From: Luidia sarsii | Taxonomy: Eukaryota > Echinodermata > Asteroidea > Paxillosida > Luidiidae | Assembly: GCA_949987565.1 (NCBI GenBank) | Contig: OX465109.1 | Coordinates: forward strand, 10,060,755-10,124,754 | Reading direction: 5' to 3' | DNA: 64,000 bases | Shown: positions 33,937 through 46,503 of the stretch, one piece after another | How positions within the stretch are numbered: the stretch's first letter is position 1 | How the letters are laid out: every line of letters begins with the position of its first letter | Notes under the pieces: generated by a model | Told to the model about the DNA's origin: nothing | Database searches by the model: none | What the model saw: only the letters and a program-made list of their open reading frames with translations | Translations under genes and position numbers: made by a program

Positions 33937-34306
33937 GGGGCAATACAACCTTGCGAAGATCGGAAAACATCGATGCCCACATATTTCCTTATAATTTACA
34001 CAGTTTGTAGATGGTCGTGAGTGAATCCTCATGTTGAAATCTTACGGCCTTGGATGCTGTACTTCTCGAGGAAATCTTCACTCAATCATCGACACGGTAC
34101 TCACGGGTAATAAACGACACCCATCCAGAACCGTGCAAAAACCGTGCCGGTTTTTTTTTTTTTGCGTTTTTTTTTTTACTTTCTCAGATTACCATTTACT
34201 TAATTTCGCAGGATTTCTGTTTTGGAATGTTTAATGGTTTCAAAACACACAAACTGTGGCAATCTTTTGACTTTTACCAATGTTATATAGGGTCTTTTAA
34301 AGAGGT
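33937..34306 (+). mobile_element. TTAA-family MITE, degraded copy
   Basis: Shares CACAGTTTGTAGATGGTC, GTTGAAATCTTACGG, CTTCTCGAGGAAATC and the AATGTTATATAGGGTCTTT end with the element at 56783. The left end is disrupted by a run of G. Confidence 0.68.
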
Positions 34307-35286
34307 CTAGGGGTCAGACTCAGAGCATTGGCTGTACTTCCAATACATCCCCGGACCATTCGAAGAGATAGTAAATAACAAATTGAGAATGAATAGTTAT
34401 TTCTAACAACGCCCGTTTAATAGTATTGCCCAATATTGTTATGGCCAACCATTGCCACGAAGCCACACGGACCGTGTCGTAAAGAGGTTCTTTGGCCGGG
34501 GAGTTAACAATACGAACGGTGACAAAAGAGCGAATTAAGGGACTCCAGTAACTACTCCGACCTTATCAGGTCCTGCTCGGATCGAAACTTCAGGCCCACT
34601 ACATTTCCTAAAATTGGCCTGAAAAGGAAGGTTCTGCCCAGTACATTTTGGTCATTTAAGTTAGTAAACAGTTGAATGTGACGGAGAGCCGAATGTCAAT
34701 TCTATAGCACTCGGTATAGTGTACTAGCGTACATAAACGATCTCACGGTGCTACCTCCATGCACAGTGGAAGCTCGGTGCAGTGTCTACAGAATGTACAT
34801 GACATCATGTACATGTACATGTATGTGTGTGTTTACCCAAGAGGTGTGGCCGTGTACAGTGGAGAACCAGTTCCCGTGCAGCAGACGCAGTGCATGGTTA
34901 TGCGACTGCGCAGTAAGCTCCAACTCGCCCCACGCAACGCTCCCGTGTAAACAAAAGAGAGCTGTTTGGAAACGGTCGGTACTTCCCCCGATGGCTCGGA
35001 TCGGCGCGCGCATTAAAGTGGCGTGCGCCTCATCAGGTCAAAGGCTACCGATCCGTCGGCGCGCTCGACGATCGTGGTCCCGTCTCGTTGGTTCGCCTGC
35101 CTGTCTGACTGGCTGTCCGTGCACCTCATCCGGTCCACGCAATCATTACTGTCGAACCCGAGCATGGGTGTCTACCTTGTACCGGCATAATTATTATTAT
35201 AAAAGTGAAGACTTTCGTAGCTCGTGAAAATCGGCTGTGCTTTTTTTTAATAAAATGCTGAAATCGGCCCACAAAAGAAGGCTGAA
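34307..35286. other. No gene recognised
   Basis: Contains a foldback end (TCCTGCTCGGATCGAAACTT) at 34570-34600 and a GTACATGTAC cluster at 34793-34826. Confidence 0.35.
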
Positions 35287-35500
35287 TAGCCACTCAAGGT
35301 TAAGAGCTAAATAAAGAAGGAGATAGAGAGGGACTCAGGAAGGCTGGAGATAGGAATTAACATCCCTTTTAAAAAGGGCAAGATCGTAGGCTGGGGGAAA
35401 GCAAGAACTTAACCTGGACGGGAATTCCAGATGGAGGCAGAACGAGGGAAGAAGCCGTTCCGATACCTCGTAATGAAGCATAGGCCTACAGCGAGTACAG
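35287..35500 (+). repeat. Dispersed repeat, copy 2 of 2
   Basis: Homologue of 268-480 (CAAGGTTAAGAGCTAAA, GAAGGAGATAGAG, GGGAATTCCAGA). Confidence 0.6.
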
Positions 35501-37381
35501 ACCTTGATAAATAACATATCGCGCATTGACCATCTAAATCAAGTGGCTTGGCGTTCCCATCTTTGCGAGACTTTTCCGAAAGAAAAGATATCGCAAAATT
35601 GATCTCAAAAGGACGAGAGGGTCGTTTCCCAGAGGCACGAGAACAAAATCAGACTTGAGCACTAAAACAAATTAATGGTTGTCCTCGTGAAATGATCACG
35701 CCTGGAAGGACCGTTCTTACACATTTTGAGTGTATGAGGTAAATAAGGTCCCTAGTATTGTCCCTTTTTTATTTTTGTTAACAATTTTATTATGATATGG
35801 AGTTTTTAAGAGTGTTTTCCTGGAATGTTCACTGGAGATACCGCTGAAGGATGCTGGACAACATGACCACTGCACCCTGGGCCCAATTTCACAGAGCCGC
35901 TTAAGCGTGGAAATCTGCTAAGCAGGAAAAGTCTTCCTTGTGTAAACACGATTACAAACCACACGGCAATGTGATGTCAATTGCTTTTGACTTGTATTCC
36001 ACTAACTCTTGAATTGACACGAAACAAAAGTGCAGTATGGGTCGGCAAGGTGACCCTATGAATCCTGACTTTTTGTGCTTCAGCAGTTGACACCCCTATA
36101 ATATACAGCGGTGTCAACATCCAGGCAGGAGACACTGTGATCTCTATAAAAGGGGCACCCTTTTACATATAGCCAACGGAAAGATGGTTCAAGTCCCCCC
36201 TATCCATAACCCAGCTTGGGGTCCGCCTCCATTTTCGTCTCTTCATATTGCGTATTCAGAAATTGGAAGAAAAGAAACAGGTTGATGTGGTGGTTTTTGT
36301 GTTTTTTTGAGAGGGGGGGGTGAAGTTTAGGAGTCTTTCTTTGAAAGAAACTTCAGACCCGAATCAACAGCCCTCCCGTCTTGATGTGTGTTATACTGTA
36401 ATGGACGGGTGGAATTGTAGACAACGTCTGAGGCTGAGGCTGTAGGTTATACACGTAGGATTGTGTATTCACGGAGATCAAAGGGAAGGTTGGCAAAGGG
36501 GGCAACTCTACCGTCTCATCCGGAAAAGTGGGACATACAGTAATTCGTGTAGTTTATTTCCTCTCTGTCTTGTTCCCAGAGTCCCCTATGGGAGGGGTTA
36601 CCTTACCGGTAAGCCCGACTATTTTTGTCCACCCTTTTCGGAAAAAAAATCTATTAACTTCCGGGTTTGGAGCGCGCGGAGCTGGAACCATCAACGCGAG
36701 TTTTCTCCACCCCCAGCATCAGTTGTACAACCCGAGTCCTCTGCTTGAGCTTGAAGCGGGTTCGAATCCGACCAGTGCATATAGGTGTGCAGACAAAGGT
36801 AATATTTCAAGTATTATTTCAAGTGGTTGGGTGGCGTCATTCATTTACGCCCATCTACGGGCCGGCAGACTTTGGTCTCTGTTAATAGCTGCGTGTTTGA
36901 TTGATTATGCCAGTCCACTGCTGTATACTTCTTCTACAAGCACAACTATCTCAAAAGTTAGAGGGCCTGACGTTTCAGTGATCCTAGCAGGACATTGCTC
37001 AGTAATTATAAGTGAACACCTATAACTAGGGAGTTCAGCGAGTTCCCAACGAAGTCGGAGGGGAAAAGTGCTGGACGGTAGCACTTATAGGACGAGATCC
37101 CCTCGCACCTGGGTCTTCGTCGCTTCTGACGATTCTCGGCGAAGGACCGGGAATAAAATCGCGAAAATCACGCGCTCGGAAGATACAAAGGAGCAGCTCT
37201 GATTGATCTAAAACTGAAGACAATTGCCCGAATTTCATGAGAATGGGGGAATTAATCCATCAGGAAATCAGGCCAAGCGCAAAACTGGGAGCACACTTGG
37301 TCGAGTTCACCAAACTCATCATAAGTAATACGATCAATCGCAAGACGATGAGCGATGCGCAGAAACCATACGGCCTATCAC
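35501..37381. other. No gene recognised
   Basis: Holds a GGGCCCAATTTCACAGAGCC MITE end at 35880, a B-box-like word at 36758 and a GACGTTTCAGTGATCCTAGC foldback end at 36968. Short frames lack domains. Confidence 0.35.
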
Positions 37382-37431
37382 GATGGGCTATCCATCGTAA
37401 GTTGAGCTACGATGCGTCGTAAGGCTTTGTG
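37382..37431 (-). repeat. Inverted relative of 19849-19900
   Basis: GCTATCCATCGTAAGTTGAG and TACGATGCGTCGTAAGGCTT match the reverse complement of the repeat at 19849, followed by GTGAAATCCACCC. Confidence 0.6.
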
Positions 37432-39420
37432 AAATCCACCCCTAGACCTGAAAACTTATTGGGTTATTCAGTGCGCATGAATAATAATTAATCTATGACA
37501 TGTTAAAAACAGAAACGGAAAATCTCTACGCTCTGTTTCATAAACAGACATAGGCCCTATATTTATCCTTTTCCGTTTACTTTTCTTTCTTTCTTTTCTT
37601 TTTTAGGGGGGGGGGACTTTTTTGCAAGTTAGCCCAAACGAAATGAAAAGTTCTTAGAAATAATAATAATGATAATACTACAGAGAAACAGGTAACCCCA
37701 AAGCCTGTGTGTCAACTGAGTGCGGTATCAGTTTCGTGCGTGCAAACTTCTCACGGTATTCTCTATCGACGACAGAGACGGAGAAGGCAGTTGTCGAGCA
37801 GTTGGGGCGGGTTCAAGTATCAAAGACGGACGTCGCTTTCGACCGTGAAGCTGTACCATTTTTTGTGGGGGGTCAATTTTTTTGCCGGGGGTGGAAGGTG
37901 CGAGGAGAACAAAACCACAAAGCCAATCATTTTCTTTTCATGAACCCGGAACCATCAGGCAACACGTTGCTCTGAATGAGGTGACATCAGTAGAATCGAG
38001 CGCACGGTGTGTTGGCTGACTGGCTGGCTGGCTGGCTGAACGCATCCGATGCGGGAACGTGGATCGCATACGTGCGCAATGAACGGAGAAACGCACGCAT
38101 TACATTGAGTTCTCAGAGGGAGAGACTGGGAGAAAGAGAAGAGTTCGACAGGGGCTTCGAGGCCGGTGTTATCAGCGGTCAACTGTCCTGATCTCCTGAC
38201 ACTCGCCTCTCCTGCGTGACAAGTCGTAGTGGATCTGTAACCCGGTAAGTCTTCGGTTCTGTTAAGTGTGGCGCACCGTAGGCCTACCGCACAAAGTATA
38301 CACGTCGGGTGTATTGGAAAATTTCATTTCGAACACCCAAAAAACACATGCAAAAGGCCCAAGAAAGGGTTGTGCACAAGCCTTTTTGTATTAAATTAAT
38401 GTATAGGGCCATAGATGTAGCGAGTGCACGCAGTTACCAGGCCCGCTGGAATACATTTTTATTTGTCAGCGGGTGCTTGGATTTGTAAGACGGATTCTCA
38501 TGACATGTTGTGCTTTAATGTCTGTTATCAACGGGGCGAGATGTAGCATACTCCATCAACGAGTTATGGAAGTTGGCAGCCGGGGTGCTGTAGCCCCCTC
38601 GGCATCTATCCCCCGTTTCCGCGGGCTTGGCAGTTCAATCTCTACACGCGTCGGCCTTCATGTGCGTGGCCTACACTCAACAAATCACGGTGCCTCACTG
38701 ACTACCATTACCTATTTTGCATTATGCACAAATGATTCGATAACTCTTTCTTTCTTTTTTTCTAAATCGGGGCTGTGGTGTGGGTTGTTCGCGACGGTGC
38801 ATCTCACGTGAATGAATGTGCATGGGCGCTGCAAGACTCATTCGCTCGCTCGATTTGTGCGAGTTTGTGTGTGTGGTTTTTTTTCTTCCATTTAGTCTTT
38901 GATGCGGAAAATTTTGTCACCGAAAGTCACCGTAGCCGCTGGCCTTTCGTGACAACCCACGTCCGAGTTTTTTGCGACCACATCTCGAAACAATCCGATT
39001 GGCCTTATTTCTATTTGGCTCGATGCCACGGGCATTTCCGTGCACTGCGTCATTCCCATGCAACCTTAACACCAGCCTTGCACCGAGTATACGGTGCCTC
39101 ATTCCACATCGAGTAGGGCAAACCCTTTGTGAATACCATTCTCCTGAACTCAAACTCAATCTATAATCTACAATGTAACGCAGTACCCACCGCTATAGAC
39201 CCGTTTGACCCCGTCTACGCGAACGCGGTCATGTCTGAGGGGGGGGGGGGCTCTTAATGTCATAATATCAACCCATTTGCATTTGTGTAGGCCTATATAC
39301 CAAATGTATCAGTCACGTCACCTTATAGGCACACGCAAAGTGTAGTGCGGTGCCCCAGCTATGGCGGCTTCGGGTAGGATTCCCCGAACGGGTCTATACA
39401 GAATCGAATCCGCCAGTGAC
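37432..39420. other. No gene recognised
   Basis: Unique mixed sequence; a short (TGGC)n run at 38018-38037. No exon supported. Confidence 0.35.
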
Positions 39421-39466
39421 CTCTAGGAAGCTAGAGTCGCGGGTGCGAATCCTGCCCGAGCTTTCT
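39421..39466 (+). mobile_element. tRNA T-arm-like SINE fragment
   Basis: TCGCGGGTGCGAATCCTGCC resembles a tRNA T arm with B box; another such B-box-like word (GCGGGTTCGAATCCGACC) is at 36758-36775. No full cloverleaf in either place. Confidence 0.4.
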
Positions 39467-39873
39467 GGATTTATTGTCAGCAGGCAATCGGGCAACCAGC
39501 TTTATACAAGCCGTAGGATAGGGTAAACCATATTATTTGCAACCCTGGTTATTTGCATCTGATTTCATTAAAACCGGGGAACCCTAGAAATATACGGCAC
39601 TCAGCCCGATTCAAAGTTAAATGCTTCCGGCTTCCGGTTAAAGTTAAATGCTTCCGGCTGGCGCCCCCACCCCATTGGGATAGCCTGGTTCCCGTCACCA
39701 AATCTAGTATCCAGACGTCTCCGTCCTCCGGAATGTCCCTATCCGGAAAACTCCCGATTACTATTAGTATTACCCTAAATACAAACAATCTAGTAATAAG
39801 TAGTATACGTTTTACTATACTACACGTACTACTAAGCCGGTTAAAAAATATATATACCGGTATATTCGAGAAA

Positions 39874-40056
39874 CGCAGTGGCTGTTGTTACGGCAGTCGT
39901 CTGTGTGGTACCCTGACTTCACAGTATTTGCCAGGATGTTTAGCTCTTGGAACCAGACTATCAGCTAATAGACTGGTTCAACCAGCCTTCAATGCTGACG
40001 AAATACAATCAAGTCAGGGAACCACACGGACGACCGCCGTAACATCAGCCACTGCG
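39874..40056. mobile_element. 183-bp foldback MITE, 9-bp TSD (copy 2)
   Basis: Same family and exact length as the copy at 517. Flanking 9-mers TTCGAGAAA and TTCAAGAAA differ by one base, consistent with an aged 9-bp target duplication. Confidence 0.85.
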
Positions 40057-41122
40057 TTCAAGAAAACCTCTATTTTCCATAGAACAGTAACTGCCCACTC
40101 CAGTTATAGCCTACTCAAATAAACTGGGTTACATACCCCTCGTCTGCAGACCGGGGCTTTCTCACGGAGATGGCAGCCAACAACTTGAACAAGAGTCTCA
40201 CGCTGCTACATGTACAAATAAACAGATGCGAACGGATAGTATTGTAGTCATATGGAACGACATGTATTTTCGACACCCCAATACGAAACGTATTTGACTG
40301 CAACTAATGGTGCCTTCCATGTCAGGTATTGAATAAATGTAACACTGAAAATACCCGTAATATTGATTCTGTAAGAGGTCAAAAAGTGTATCTACTCACG
40401 TTCCGGCCCAAAAGGGGGGTTATTTGGGAGTTTTCATACAGCGCGATGAAACTGCTTCGCTCGGCTTCGGCCAGAAATCTGCAAGCGTCCCCATGCCGCG
40501 TTTTATCGATACTCCCAAAACAAATAACGGGAATCGATTATCAAGTAATCGACCTTGGTAATGGCTTATGGGAATCGCAATGATAAGGGTTTCCAAATTC
40601 GATTCTAGGATTTCGGGGAGGGCATATAGGTGGATCATTAGAGTTGCGTTCTATAGTATTTTTATTCGACGGACGCGCATGACAACCCAGCACATCATTC
40701 GCGGACAACTTCGGAATTTGTTTACAGTAACTACAGAATCGGTTGCTGCTAAAAAATACAGGGGTCGGAACTAGGCAAAGATACCGGAGGAATGCTGACG
40801 GTGTTCAGCAACGCTGTCACGTGACAACATTCGGAAAGGCATTCTCCTATTCCTTAAATGCCTAAAATTTCGAAAAATATTGCGAAGAATTTCACTCGAT
40901 TTTTCTATTTTTCAGGGGGCAACTGATTCCATAGTTACCGCGAAAAAAAGGTTTTTCTGAAGTTTTCTGCGAACGATGCGTTGCATGGATGTCATGCGCA
41001 TACGTGTTCGACAATAGATGATTATAGATAGTCTCTATAAGTAGAACATAATAACAGCGCATGCGCAGCGCTCAACCATCCACACGCTGTAAAACGGCGC
41101 CTACATTTGGGGGGCGTATTAT
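40057..41122. other. No gene recognised
   Basis: Unique sequence right of MITE copy 2; no exon supported. Confidence 0.35.
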
Positions 41123-41425
41123 TTTTTTTCAGACCGCAGCCATGGGTTTTTCGCTGTATTCGTGCAAATCCGCGCTTGAAAAGAGACCACATGCATTGCT
41201 GCGTTACGAGATCAGTCAGTTGGGATTTCTTGAGCAGGGGCGGAAGTGACTGGCTGTTATCGTAGCTGTAGTTTGACACAAACAAGTAAGGTGTCTTGTT
41301 AATTGCAAATGTCTAGCTGCTGTTAATAATGTTCAGCTGCACTGGGTGATCTTGTAATGCAGGGCTAGTCTCTTTTCAAGCGCGGATTTGTACGAATACA
41401 GCGAAAAACCCTTGGCTGCGGTGTA
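41123..41425. repeat. Inverted pair of a GCAGCCATGGGTTTTTCGCT repeat
   Basis: 41128-41200 and 41370-41425 carry the same roughly 55-bp sequence in opposite orientation (CAGCGAAAAACCC, GCGCTTGAAAAGAGA), probably ends of one element of about 300 bp; a third copy is at 23668-23720. Confidence 0.65.
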
Positions 41426-41589
41426 AAAATAAAAATACTCAGGCCGCGGAGACATCCGGAGACTAGGTAGGGGACGGGAACCAGCCTACAATTTGGGAAA
41501 GCCACTACCGGGTATCTAAATGGCCGTGTGTTTTTCAAAATTGTTCAAAAGTTCCAAGATATTTCCCCCCTTCATATGTTTGATTCAAT

Positions 41590-42118
41590 GCGGGTTTGCC
41601 CTACTGACGTAATAAGCACTGAGAGATGCAGTGCTTGGCCCGATTGCCTGCTGAAAAAAGAAGTTACCCGGGCAGCTCGGGCGGGATTCGAATCTTTGAC
41701 TCCTGCCTTCTACTTTCGAGTGTCGCAGTGGCTGTTGTTACGGCAGTCGTCCGTGTGGTTCCCTGACTTCACAGTATTTGTCAGGATGTTTAGCTCTTGG
41801 AACCAGACTATCAGCTAATAGACTGGTTCAACCAGCCTGCAATGCTGACGAAATACAATCAAGTCAGGGAACCACACGGACGACTGCCGTAACAACAGCC
41901 ACTGCGTTCTAGTGTAGACCACTTCACCACTTGCCAACTGAGCTGGTCGAGGTCTCGTGAGAGATTTGAATCTATATTGCAGAGGGTACCGCGTTACAGT
42001 AATGACGATTGCGTGGACGAGAATGCAATTCATGTACGGTTTGCCTTGCCCGACATAATAAGCACTGATGAGTGCTCAGTGCTCCATCGAAGACAATCTC
42101 AATGAATAAATAATCGAA
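41590..42118 (-). mobile_element. tRNA-derived SINE (family 1) split by a 183-bp MITE
   Basis: Same family as 58749-59016: GCGGGATTCGAATC on the left, TGAGCTGGTCGAGG on the right, with the MITE at 41724-41906 between them. Confidence 0.72.
41724..41906. mobile_element. 183-bp foldback MITE, 9-bp TSD (copy 3, nested in a SINE)
   Basis: Same family and length. Inserted in the tRNA-like part of a SINE; flanks TTCGAGTGT and TTCTAGTGT are a 9-bp duplication with one mismatch. Comparison with the uninterrupted SINE at 58749-59016 shows the empty site. Confidence 0.88.
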
Positions 42119-42128
42119 TCTATTCGTG

Positions 42129-42441
42129 CACTGTAAAAACGAACTGTACCTCATGCACTCCTGCAATGGCTCATATTTGTCCCAGAATCATGAACACTTG
42201 AGGCACCTACCGTACTTCATACACATGAAATACTTTAGCTCAAGCACATGTGGTATTGTAATCACTTGAGCAAAAGTCGGATGAGGTGCATGAAGTGCTT
42301 CATGTACAAGAACATCTCCCTATTTACTGTACCTCAAGCACATGGAGTGAAAGTGAGCATCACCTCGTGCGCATGTATCGTGCACCATGTGCCTGAACAT
42401 ACTTCATCCATGTGCCTGATGTGTGCACCGTTTTTACAGTG
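42129..42441. mobile_element. MITE with CACTGTAAAAACG ends
   Basis: Inverted termini CACTGTAAAAACG / CGTTTTTACAGTG, 313 bp, interior made of imperfect repeats of a CTCAAGCACATG-type word. CACTG ends recall CACTA-type elements; assignment uncertain. A relic lies at 3571-3828. Confidence 0.75.
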
Positions 42442-43838
42442 TGATCATTGACCGCCAAAACTCACCCCCAAGAGGCTGACTACGATTGGTGAACGGAATG
42501 GCTGCAGTTATGGCAGCACATTCTGTAACTGGCTCATATCGGTCCACACACTCAACACTGAATTATTGCCCTTTACGAATCCATGGGATCAGGCTGGGGC
42601 TTAGGCTTCGTCCCCGCCTGACGAAACCTGAAAATCCAGGCTGTGGTTTGTTGCGGAATTTGAAGGTTATAGTTGGGTGTACAGAATCGATATAGTACTC
42701 ACCAAGAAACTGGGGCCGAACGCTTGTGTTTAATAGATGCCTGTGATACGGTCCACGTTAATACCATATTTAAAGAGGGAACAGATCTCGTCATGCCTCG
42801 CTCAAGCTGTACACGAACTTGCAATGGCAGGCGACGATACAAACCAACTGTGGTACAAGCCTAGTGTGGTACCTAGTCCCCTTGCACACACTTACCCGAT
42901 GGGCAGACGTGACGGTTCATGCGCGCCCGACGAACTGACTATTGTTGCATGCGCATGCCGCACATGGCCCGGTACTTCATGAATATTCATAGTTCCCCCG
43001 GAAGACGCATGCGTTTTGATTTCGAACCTTTCAACGGCGCTCATTAGAGATGCGGCACACATTCCTGCACTAGATCTAGAATTTGTGAGTCGTTTCTTTA
43101 TCTCACTTCAGGGGGGACGCCCTGGCGAGCTGTTGGGGGGCAACGAATCTGGCAAAGAGCTTGACACGGAACGAGACGAACTTGTTTGGAATTGCCTTTT
43201 TTCAAGGTGTTTTGTTTTTGTTATGTCTGAGCTGCCATTGACTTCCGACAAACCCTGGGACATGTGATCCTCCGAATTTCGATACTCCTCTGGTCAGTTT
43301 GGTCTGGAGAGTTTTCAGCTCTTTGGAGCCGGGTTGGGGAACATGCAAGTCGCTGGGCGACCACCAAGAACCACACAAGCACAAATTGCACGGTCGAGAG
43401 GAAGTCAGGGCTGAAAAAAGAAATGACGGGCGCTTAAAAAAACACCACAGTTTCTTCAGCACCGCCGGCGTGGATATTCGCCGCTAAGTTCCGTGTCCGT
43501 CGCTGTTCTGCGCATGCTCGGAAGCCTCCCTTTGACCGTGGCCAACGCTGAGGGCGTCTCCTGGTGTCAAAAGGTCACTGGGCGGGCGGAGTATCGACTT
43601 GCCCTCCTGGAATCAGCGGGGAGGAATGCGCGGCCCAGATGCTAATATAATGTGGAAGTGCTGCACCAAACGAGCTATAATGACGACGCTGAGTGGAGAC
43701 TGACTTTTTTTTGAGAGAGAGAGAGAGCTGCTGTCGTCAGACAAATTTGCGTCGGGCTGGACGGCACTTGGACCGAAGGCACACGGGATTCAGAAGGTCT
43801 TCGCTTGTCACTTTGACGGCCCCGTGAGCACGGCGGGG
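42442..43838. other. Upstream of gene C
   Basis: A repeat at 42594-42684 (CTTAGGCTTCGTCC, ACCTGAAAATCCAGGC) has an inverted relative at 47112-47200. TATAA at 43646-43650 and CTATAATG at 43674 are candidate promoter words about 165-190 bp before the ATG; (GA)n at 43713-43728. Confidence 0.4.
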
Positions 43839-45599
43839 ATGTACTCATCGGACGGGCGGGGCTCGTCCTTCGACGACGACGAGGAGGAGGTGATCGGCGC
43901 CATGGGCTGCCACCTGACCTGGCTGGAGCTCCACGGCATCGACAAGAGGACGCTGGACCGGAGCAGGGCCTCCCTGGAGGCCGGCGAGCCGTCGCTGGAC
44001 GCCCGGGCCCGGCCCTCCCGCTGGCTGGCCAGCCTCAACCTCCTGGGCTTCGTCTACTACTCGCTGGGCCTGATCCAGGAGGCCGAGGAGAAGTTCCGCC
44101 AGGCCCTGGCGGCCGACGCCGACAACGTCAACGCCGTGGGCAACCTGACCGTCATCTTACGGCGCCAGTCGCGCATGCGGCAGTACCGCGAGAGCCTGGG
44201 CCGTCTGCGGGCGCTGCTGGCCGGCCGACAGGCCCGCCACCTGGCCCGCGCCTACGCCGGCCGGGCCTTCGCCCTCCGCCACTTCCAGGAGCACCGGCGC
44301 TGCTTCACCTACATGTCGCACGTCAGCCGGGCGGTGGAGCTGGGCGAGGAGGCGGCCCTGGACGTGCCCGAGCGGGCCGAGTGGCTCTACGACTACGGGC
44401 TGGCGCTCCGTCGGCGCTACACGCTGACCCTGGAGAGCGGCGCCGTGCAGGGGGAGGAGGACGCCCGCCAGGGGGTCCGCGAGGTGGTCGACTGCTTCCA
44501 CAAGGTCACCCAGGTGGCCGGCGTGGACCGGGATCTCCAGGCCCTGGCCTGGTTCTTCATCGGCGAGCTCCTGGCGCTGTCCCCCGGCCGGACGCTGGGC
44601 GACCTGCTCCCGGACACCACGTCCATCCTGTCCGCCGACGAGTGCGTGGCCCGGGCCCTGGCCCTGCGGCCCGAGAGCGCCGAGCTCCTGGCGAGGTGGG
44701 GCGCCCAGCTCGGCGAGAGGAAGCAGTACGAGAGGGCCAGGGAGCTGCTGGACAAGAGCCTCCTGAAGGAGGCCACCTGGCTCGGCTTCACCAACCGGGG
44801 CCTGCTGAGCCTCAAGATGTACGAAGACGCGACCGCCGCCGAGGCAGGGACGCCATCCTCGGGGACGCCGGCGACCACGGCGCAAGAGCGGCGAAAGACC
44901 TGGCTGGAGACGGCCCTGTCCGACTTCACCAGCGCCCTGGAGATCGCCGAGACCCACGACGGCTGCTCGGACCTTGGCTACGTCCACTTCCTGCTGGGCC
45001 AGCCCGGCCGGGCCCTGCAGCTCTTCAGCAGCGCCGTGGGCGAGCAGCGACGGGACGACAGCGGCGACCCGCGCCGGACGCACGAGCGCTGGGCCCGCGT
45101 CCTCCGCTCCATGGGCGAGGAGGAAGGGGCGGCCTTGCAGCTGGACCAAGGGCGCCGGGTCGAGGGCCTCCTCCAGCGGCGCTCGGCCGCGCTGGAGCAG
45201 GCCTGGAAGCACCGGCACGGCGTCAACTGCCAGGGGTTCGAGTGCGACCTCGCCCGCTTCGACTACTGCTCCCAGGAGCGGACCGGCTACGTCAACGTTC
45301 TGGCCGAGCTGGGGACCATCACGGCATGCGACGCCACCAACGGCCAGGCCGGCGGCGGCGGCCGGGGCATCTTCAAGTACGACTTCTTCGTCAGCTTCTC
45401 GCACATCGACAACAAGTGGGCCGTGGCGCTGCTCATGCGCCTGGAGAAGGAGTTCGGGCTGCGGGGCAACATCCGCTACCGGGACTACCAGCTGGGGGCG
45501 GCCATCGCCGAGAACATCTCCGAGTCCGTCACCAACTCGTACCGGACCCTGATCATCATGTCGCCCGACTCCCTCCGGGACCAGTGGTGTCGCTACGAG
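43839..45599 (+). CDS. Gene C exon 1: IFIT-like TPR region and first half of TIR domain
   Basis: Encodes residues 1-587 of a 653-residue protein. I start at the ATG at 43839; a GTG further upstream is not a eukaryotic start. An inner ATG at 43902 sits in a near-perfect Kozak context (GGCGCCATGG) just before the GCHLTW motif and is a real alternative (632 aa). An acidic leader is followed by CHLTW, TPR-like repeats (about 60-470) and a TIR domain from residue 512 with box 1 YDFFVSFSHID and box 2 RDYQLG. The exon ends with WCRYE, retaining the Glu that genes A and B lack. The donor is GAG|GTGAGA. The protein is clearly of the same architecture as A and B but much more divergent. Possible TATA (TATAA) at 43646. 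Confidence 0.88.
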
Positions 45600-46503
45600 G
45601 TGAGACCGCCGACCGCGGTCAGCCAATTCCATCCCATCCTGTTCCACCTCACCCTATCCGAACCTATCATAGATACCAAACCATCCAATCATATCCCCTT
45701 TTATCCTAGATCTCATCCATCCATCCTATTTCTACCCTTTCCCCACCTCTCTCCTCCCCTCCTATCCCATTCCATCCCCTCCGACCCCATCTCTCCCATC
45801 CCTTCACATCCCACTGCACGCACCCCATCCTATCCCATTTCTACCCTTTCCCTATATATGTTCCTCCTATCCCCCTCCCATCCCATCCCATTCCACCCAT
45901 CCCATCACACACTCCACCTACCCCACCCTGTCCCATTCCTACCCTTTCACCTATCTTCTCCTTCCATACCCTCCCATCCCATTCTACCCCTTCCCATCCC
46001 ATCTCCTCCCATCCCATCACACCCTACCCCACCTACCCATCCTATCCCATTTCTACCTTTTTCCTTTTCTTCTCCTCCCATCACCTCTCCTCCCCTCCAA
46101 TCCCATTCCATCACACCCCACCCCATCCTATCCTATTTCTACCCTTTTCCCTATCTTCTCCCAGCCCTCTCCTCCCTTCCCAAGGCTCCCATCCCTATCA
46201 ACCCACCCCAACCCATCACATCTCACTCCACCATGCCCATCCAATTCCATCTCTAGCCCTCTCACCCTATATCCCGTCCCATTCCACCCAACTCCATCCC
46301 ATCCCATTGCCTCCCCTCGCCGTCCCACTCCGTCCGTCCATCCCTCACTCCCTCCCACCCTCCCTCCGTCCGTCCCTCAACCCCCCTGGAACAGTGTTGC
46401 CCCACTCATTTCTGCCAAACATTCCCCACAGTGTAGATTCAGCGAGTCAGGAGATCTACCTTCTCCTTACCCTTGGTTGGTACCCTTCCCATGCACCTTC
46501 CAG
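45600..46503 (+). repeat. Gene C intron filled with CCCATCC-type satellite
   Basis: GT-AG intron of 904 bp. Almost all of it is a degenerate C-rich tandem array with CCCATCC, CCCATTCC and TCTACCC units on the sense strand. The open frame reading through the first 650 bp of the intron is low-complexity (Ser/Pro/His) and is not taken as coding. Confidence 0.8.

Noticed and set aside
45600..46256. Read-through extension of gene C into the intron
   Set aside because: Low-complexity CCCATCC translation; splicing to 46504 restores a normal TIR domain in phase.
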